Positions 61,755 through 64,000 of a stretch of 64,000 nucleotides of DNA are shown here, in pieces (within the stretch, counting starts at the first letter, position 1; the number at the start of each line of letters is the position of its first letter). This DNA is from Artemisia argyi. Lineage: Eukaryota; Streptophyta; Magnoliopsida; Asterales; Asteraceae. The DNA lies in assembly GCA_030686995.1 (NCBI GenBank), contig CM060708.1:103298523-103362522 (forward strand), read 5' to 3'. Both the position numbers and the translations under genes were made by a program. Under the pieces are notes generated by a model. That model was given only the letters and a program-made list of their open reading frames with translations, ran no database searches and was not told the origin of the DNA.

Positions 61755-62234
61755 GTGATCACTTTTCAAGATTTGCTTAATCTTGCTACTTCAACACTTA
61801 CACCAATGGAACTTTTCCATACACCACCAACATCACCACATCCACTATTGGAAACTTTTGAAAACCTATCACCTAAACCATCAAGCCCTCCATCATTGTC
61901 ACCTTTTAACACCATTGCCGAAACGGAAACCCATCAACAACCAATATTTCAATCAAACGAGTCATTGGATGATGCACCTCATCCACCGTCATTGCTTGAG
62001 AGTTTGGCCTACCTTTATGCTAAATCCTCAATTTTTCCAAATGGTCAAGGTCATACACACCTACAATCATTTGTGTTTCACCCCATTCACAAAAACCTTC
62101 ATGGTAACCATTTACAAATAACCAAGCCTACACCATTTTGTTCATACAACAACCACCACAACAACAATAACTACTACTACCACAAGAACCTTCCCAACAC
62201 TTTGAATCTCTATTTTCTTCGTATAAGAAAATAA
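61755..62234 (+). CDS. Hypothetical Pro/Ser/His-rich ORF in SIRE-type element
   Basis: 159 residues from ATG 61755 (MITFQDLLNLATSTLTPMEL), rich in Pro, Ser and Thr and with an Asn/Tyr/His run near the end. No domain is recognised. An overlapping frame in the same strand is similarly low in complexity, so this may be chance within an A/C-rich stretch. Confidence 0.25.
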   Translation: MITFQDLLNLATSTLTPMELFHTPPTSPHPLLETFENLSPKPSSPPSLSPFNTIAETETHQQPIFQSNESLDDAPHPPSLLESLAYLYAKSSIFPNGQGHTHLQSFVFHPIHKNLHGNHLQITKPTPFCSYNNHHNNNNYYYHKNLPNTLNLYFLRIRK

Positions 62235-62431
62235 AAGTATCTCAATGATCTTCCACCAAGACCAACAACAACCACCACCTTTCACAAATGAATAACCATG
62301 GTCATTGCTTAACCAAAATGAGTCTTTCGACCACAACCAACCACCACAACAAGAGTATCATCACCCAAAACCATTGTTGTTTCACCCTATCCAATAAAAT
62401 GAGGTTTATCCTAAACCACATTGTGGAACGT

Positions 62432-62605
62432 CTCAAGTTTAGAGTCTCCAAAATGAAACAAAACCGTTTCTTTTGGAAAATGTTGCTCATTAAAACCAAC
62501 AAACCAAGTTTAGAGTACCAACACCACCTCAAGTTTAGAGTCTCCAAAATGAAGCAAAACCGTTTCTTTTGGAAAATGTTTCTCATTTAAACCAACAAAC
62601 CAAAA
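62432..62605 (+). repeat. Direct repeat of about 75 bp
   Basis: CAAGTTTAGAGTCTCCAAAA with following sequence to CAACAAACCAA occurs twice, about 98 bp apart, with one or two differences. Confidence 0.85.
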
Positions 62606-62947
62606 CCCGTGTCACCCTCTCAACCTTCAAAATAAAGCCCGCTACAACCACAACCCACATTTTCTTCCTTAAACAACCTTAGCCTTGTTTTTGGAAAATG
62701 TTTCTCACAAAGGAAAATGATGATTTCCTTGTAGCTTTTTATGGTCGTAGCTTATTTGTAGTTTTTTCTTTATTTCTAGAGGTAGGATAGTGTAACCAAA
62801 ATTTCTTGTCTTTGACTTTTTAAGAAGTCTAAATGTTACATGAAATGAATTTCATTTCACTACAAGGTTTTCTTTGTTTGTTGACCATTTAGGTATGATG
62901 TGTGAACTATACCTTGTTATGGTACCATACATAAATCTTGTGCTTTA

Positions 62948-63215
62948 GAAACTAACCTCTCTTTTTGTAGGTTCATTATCCATGTTTTCCTTCCTTGATA
63001 CTCCATTTAGGGGAGTAATATTCAAGGGGGAGCATGAGTGTTGTACTATTTAACTTCACAACTCTTAGTTGTGTTTTAACATGAAACACTTTCATGACTT
63101 ATCTTGTGCGGAAACTAACTTTTCTTTTGTAGGTTCAAAATCCATGTCTCCTCTCTTGGCACTCCATTTAGGGGGAGTATCGTCCAAGGGGGAGCATGGC
63201 CATTATTCTGCTTCG
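62948..63215 (+). repeat. Tandem duplication with polypurine-like tracts
   Basis: GAAACTAAC, GTAGGTTCA and CTCCATTTAGGGG-GAGTA then CAAGGGGGAGCATG occur in the same order at 62948-63036 and 63111-63199, offset 163 bp. Confidence 0.8.
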
Positions 63216-63390
63216 CTTCTCTACTTTTTGTTTCGACAAAAAGGGGGAGAATTTATATTAAACTTGTTCAACTTTTGATATTTCCGCTTCGCTAACTCTT
63301 TGCAAAAACAAGTTTTAATACTAACTTTATAAGACTTAACACTAAATCTTATGGCTTACTTTTAAATAAAGTTTATGTTTTGTCATCAAC

Positions 63391-63403
63391 AAAAAGGGGG
63401 AGA
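63391..63403 (+). other. Polypurine tract of SIRE-type element
   Basis: AAAAAGGGGGAGA followed by TTGTTAATAC, the LTR start; primes plus-strand synthesis in this family. Confidence 0.85.
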
Positions 63404-63404
63404 T

Positions 63405-64000
63405 TGTTAATACAAATATCGCCTAAAAACGTTATTTATATTTTACGATCTTTGCTAAGTTTTGTTAATGACAAAGTATGAACTTTAGCTAAGAGTAAAT
63501 CATCACTTTGAGTGTTTAAGTCTTGTTTAACTAACGTTTACATTTCCTTTTAAACTAAACATTGTTTTTATTTCTTAAATTAGAAAGTGTCTTGTCACAT
63601 CACACTTATTTCTTAAAATAGAATTGTCACATCACATTTATGGCAAGTTTTGTCTATATGTATTTATGGTAAGAAATGTGTTTGACTTGCTTTGGTGTGG
63701 CTTACAAGTTTTGTGTTTGACTTGATTTAAGTGATGTGACATTGTTTGGTTGCTAGGAGTTATGAGACAAGACCTTGTTTGGTTTGAAGAGTTATTGCAA
63801 AAACCTACTGCAGACCCGGCGGCACCCTGGGGGTACACGGGCGGAACCCATCTGAGGGTTCCGCCTGATCCGCCAGACATGCAGAATAGTTTGCTATAAA
63901 TACCAAACCATTTGTTTGTTTTGTGTAACCTTTTAGGACTTATTCTCACATATTCTTTCAACTAACTCAGTAACCCTTGACTTGTGTGATTCTCTTATGT
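63405..64000 (+). repeat. 3' LTR of SIRE-type element, cut by window end
   Basis: Starts TGTTAATACAAATATCGCC and matches 54273-54868 closely. By comparison with the 5' LTR about 830 bp should follow beyond the window. Confidence 0.9.

Larger units (their letters stand above)
54273..64000 (+). mobile_element. SIRE/Maximus-type copia element, pol lost, runs off the window
   Basis: 5' LTR 54273-55699, primer-binding site 55702-55714, remnants of gag, an additional ORF (59529-60644), polypurine tract AAAAAGGGGGAGA (63391-63403) and 3' LTR from 63405 to the window end. The 596 bases of 3' LTR in view differ from the 5' LTR at only about six or seven sites, so it is young. No protease, integrase, reverse transcriptase or RNase H is detectable, so it is non-autonomous. 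Confidence 0.85.

Overview
This is nuclear DNA from a dicot plant, most likely an asterid close to the daisy family. That placement is inferred from the style of the repeats and is not proven. The sequence is AT-rich. The only host genes lie in an island of about 9 kb (23.5-32.3 kb). Nearly everything else is transposable elements inserted into one another. I found no tRNA, rRNA or CRISPR.

Left repeat block (1-23.1 kb). After an unassigned AT-rich stretch there is a small non-autonomous LTR element on the minus strand (2308-5077). It abuts a fragment of a non-autonomous Athila-like element (5078-6488). A Ty3/gypsy element of chromovirus type starts at 6489, but its 5' LTR is split. A CACTA transposon (9159-21474) sits inside the LTR. 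The CACTA carries exon pieces of an SGR2-like (DDHD-domain phospholipase) gene. It has itself received a nearly intact 6.5 kb Athila-like element with matching 5-bp target duplications (9966-16439), a hAT-like MITE (18917-19104) and a MULE with long TIRs (19140-21011). The chromovirus resumes with the end of its LTR, a primer-binding site and a broken gag, and stops near 23.09 kb.

Gene island (23.5-32.3 kb). A pentatricopeptide-repeat gene on the plus strand (23557-25957) resembles Arabidopsis At5g12100 and is interrupted by two one-base frameshifts. Facing it, on the minus strand, is a complete 14-exon cytosolic enolase gene (28397-32181, 445 residues) whose sixth intron holds a 239-bp Helitron. 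Small MITEs follow (32.7-35.5 kb).

Right repeat block (35.6-64 kb). The insertions telescope to the right. A Tat-like gypsy LTR and gag start (35653-36696) is interrupted by an Athila element on the minus strand (36697-51041). The Athila 5' LTR is cut by another LTR (from 51042), and that LTR is cut by a SIRE-type copia element (54273 to beyond the window end). The Athila coding region is split by a SIRE-type LTR whose leader and start codon read in frame into Athila reverse transcriptase. The copia element at the right end lacks pol but has an ORF resembling the family annotated as putative plant transposon protein.

Most notable signals: (1) a retropepsin-derived ORF, in two copies, with the catalytic D-x-G changed to D-x-K; (2) GC-rich short repeat arrays upstream of the TATA box in four different LTR families; (3) a pair of hairpins conserved downstream of the ORF in autonomous and non-autonomous Athila relatives; (4) gene capture by the CACTA element, with the later Athila-like insertion exactly on a captured splice donor.
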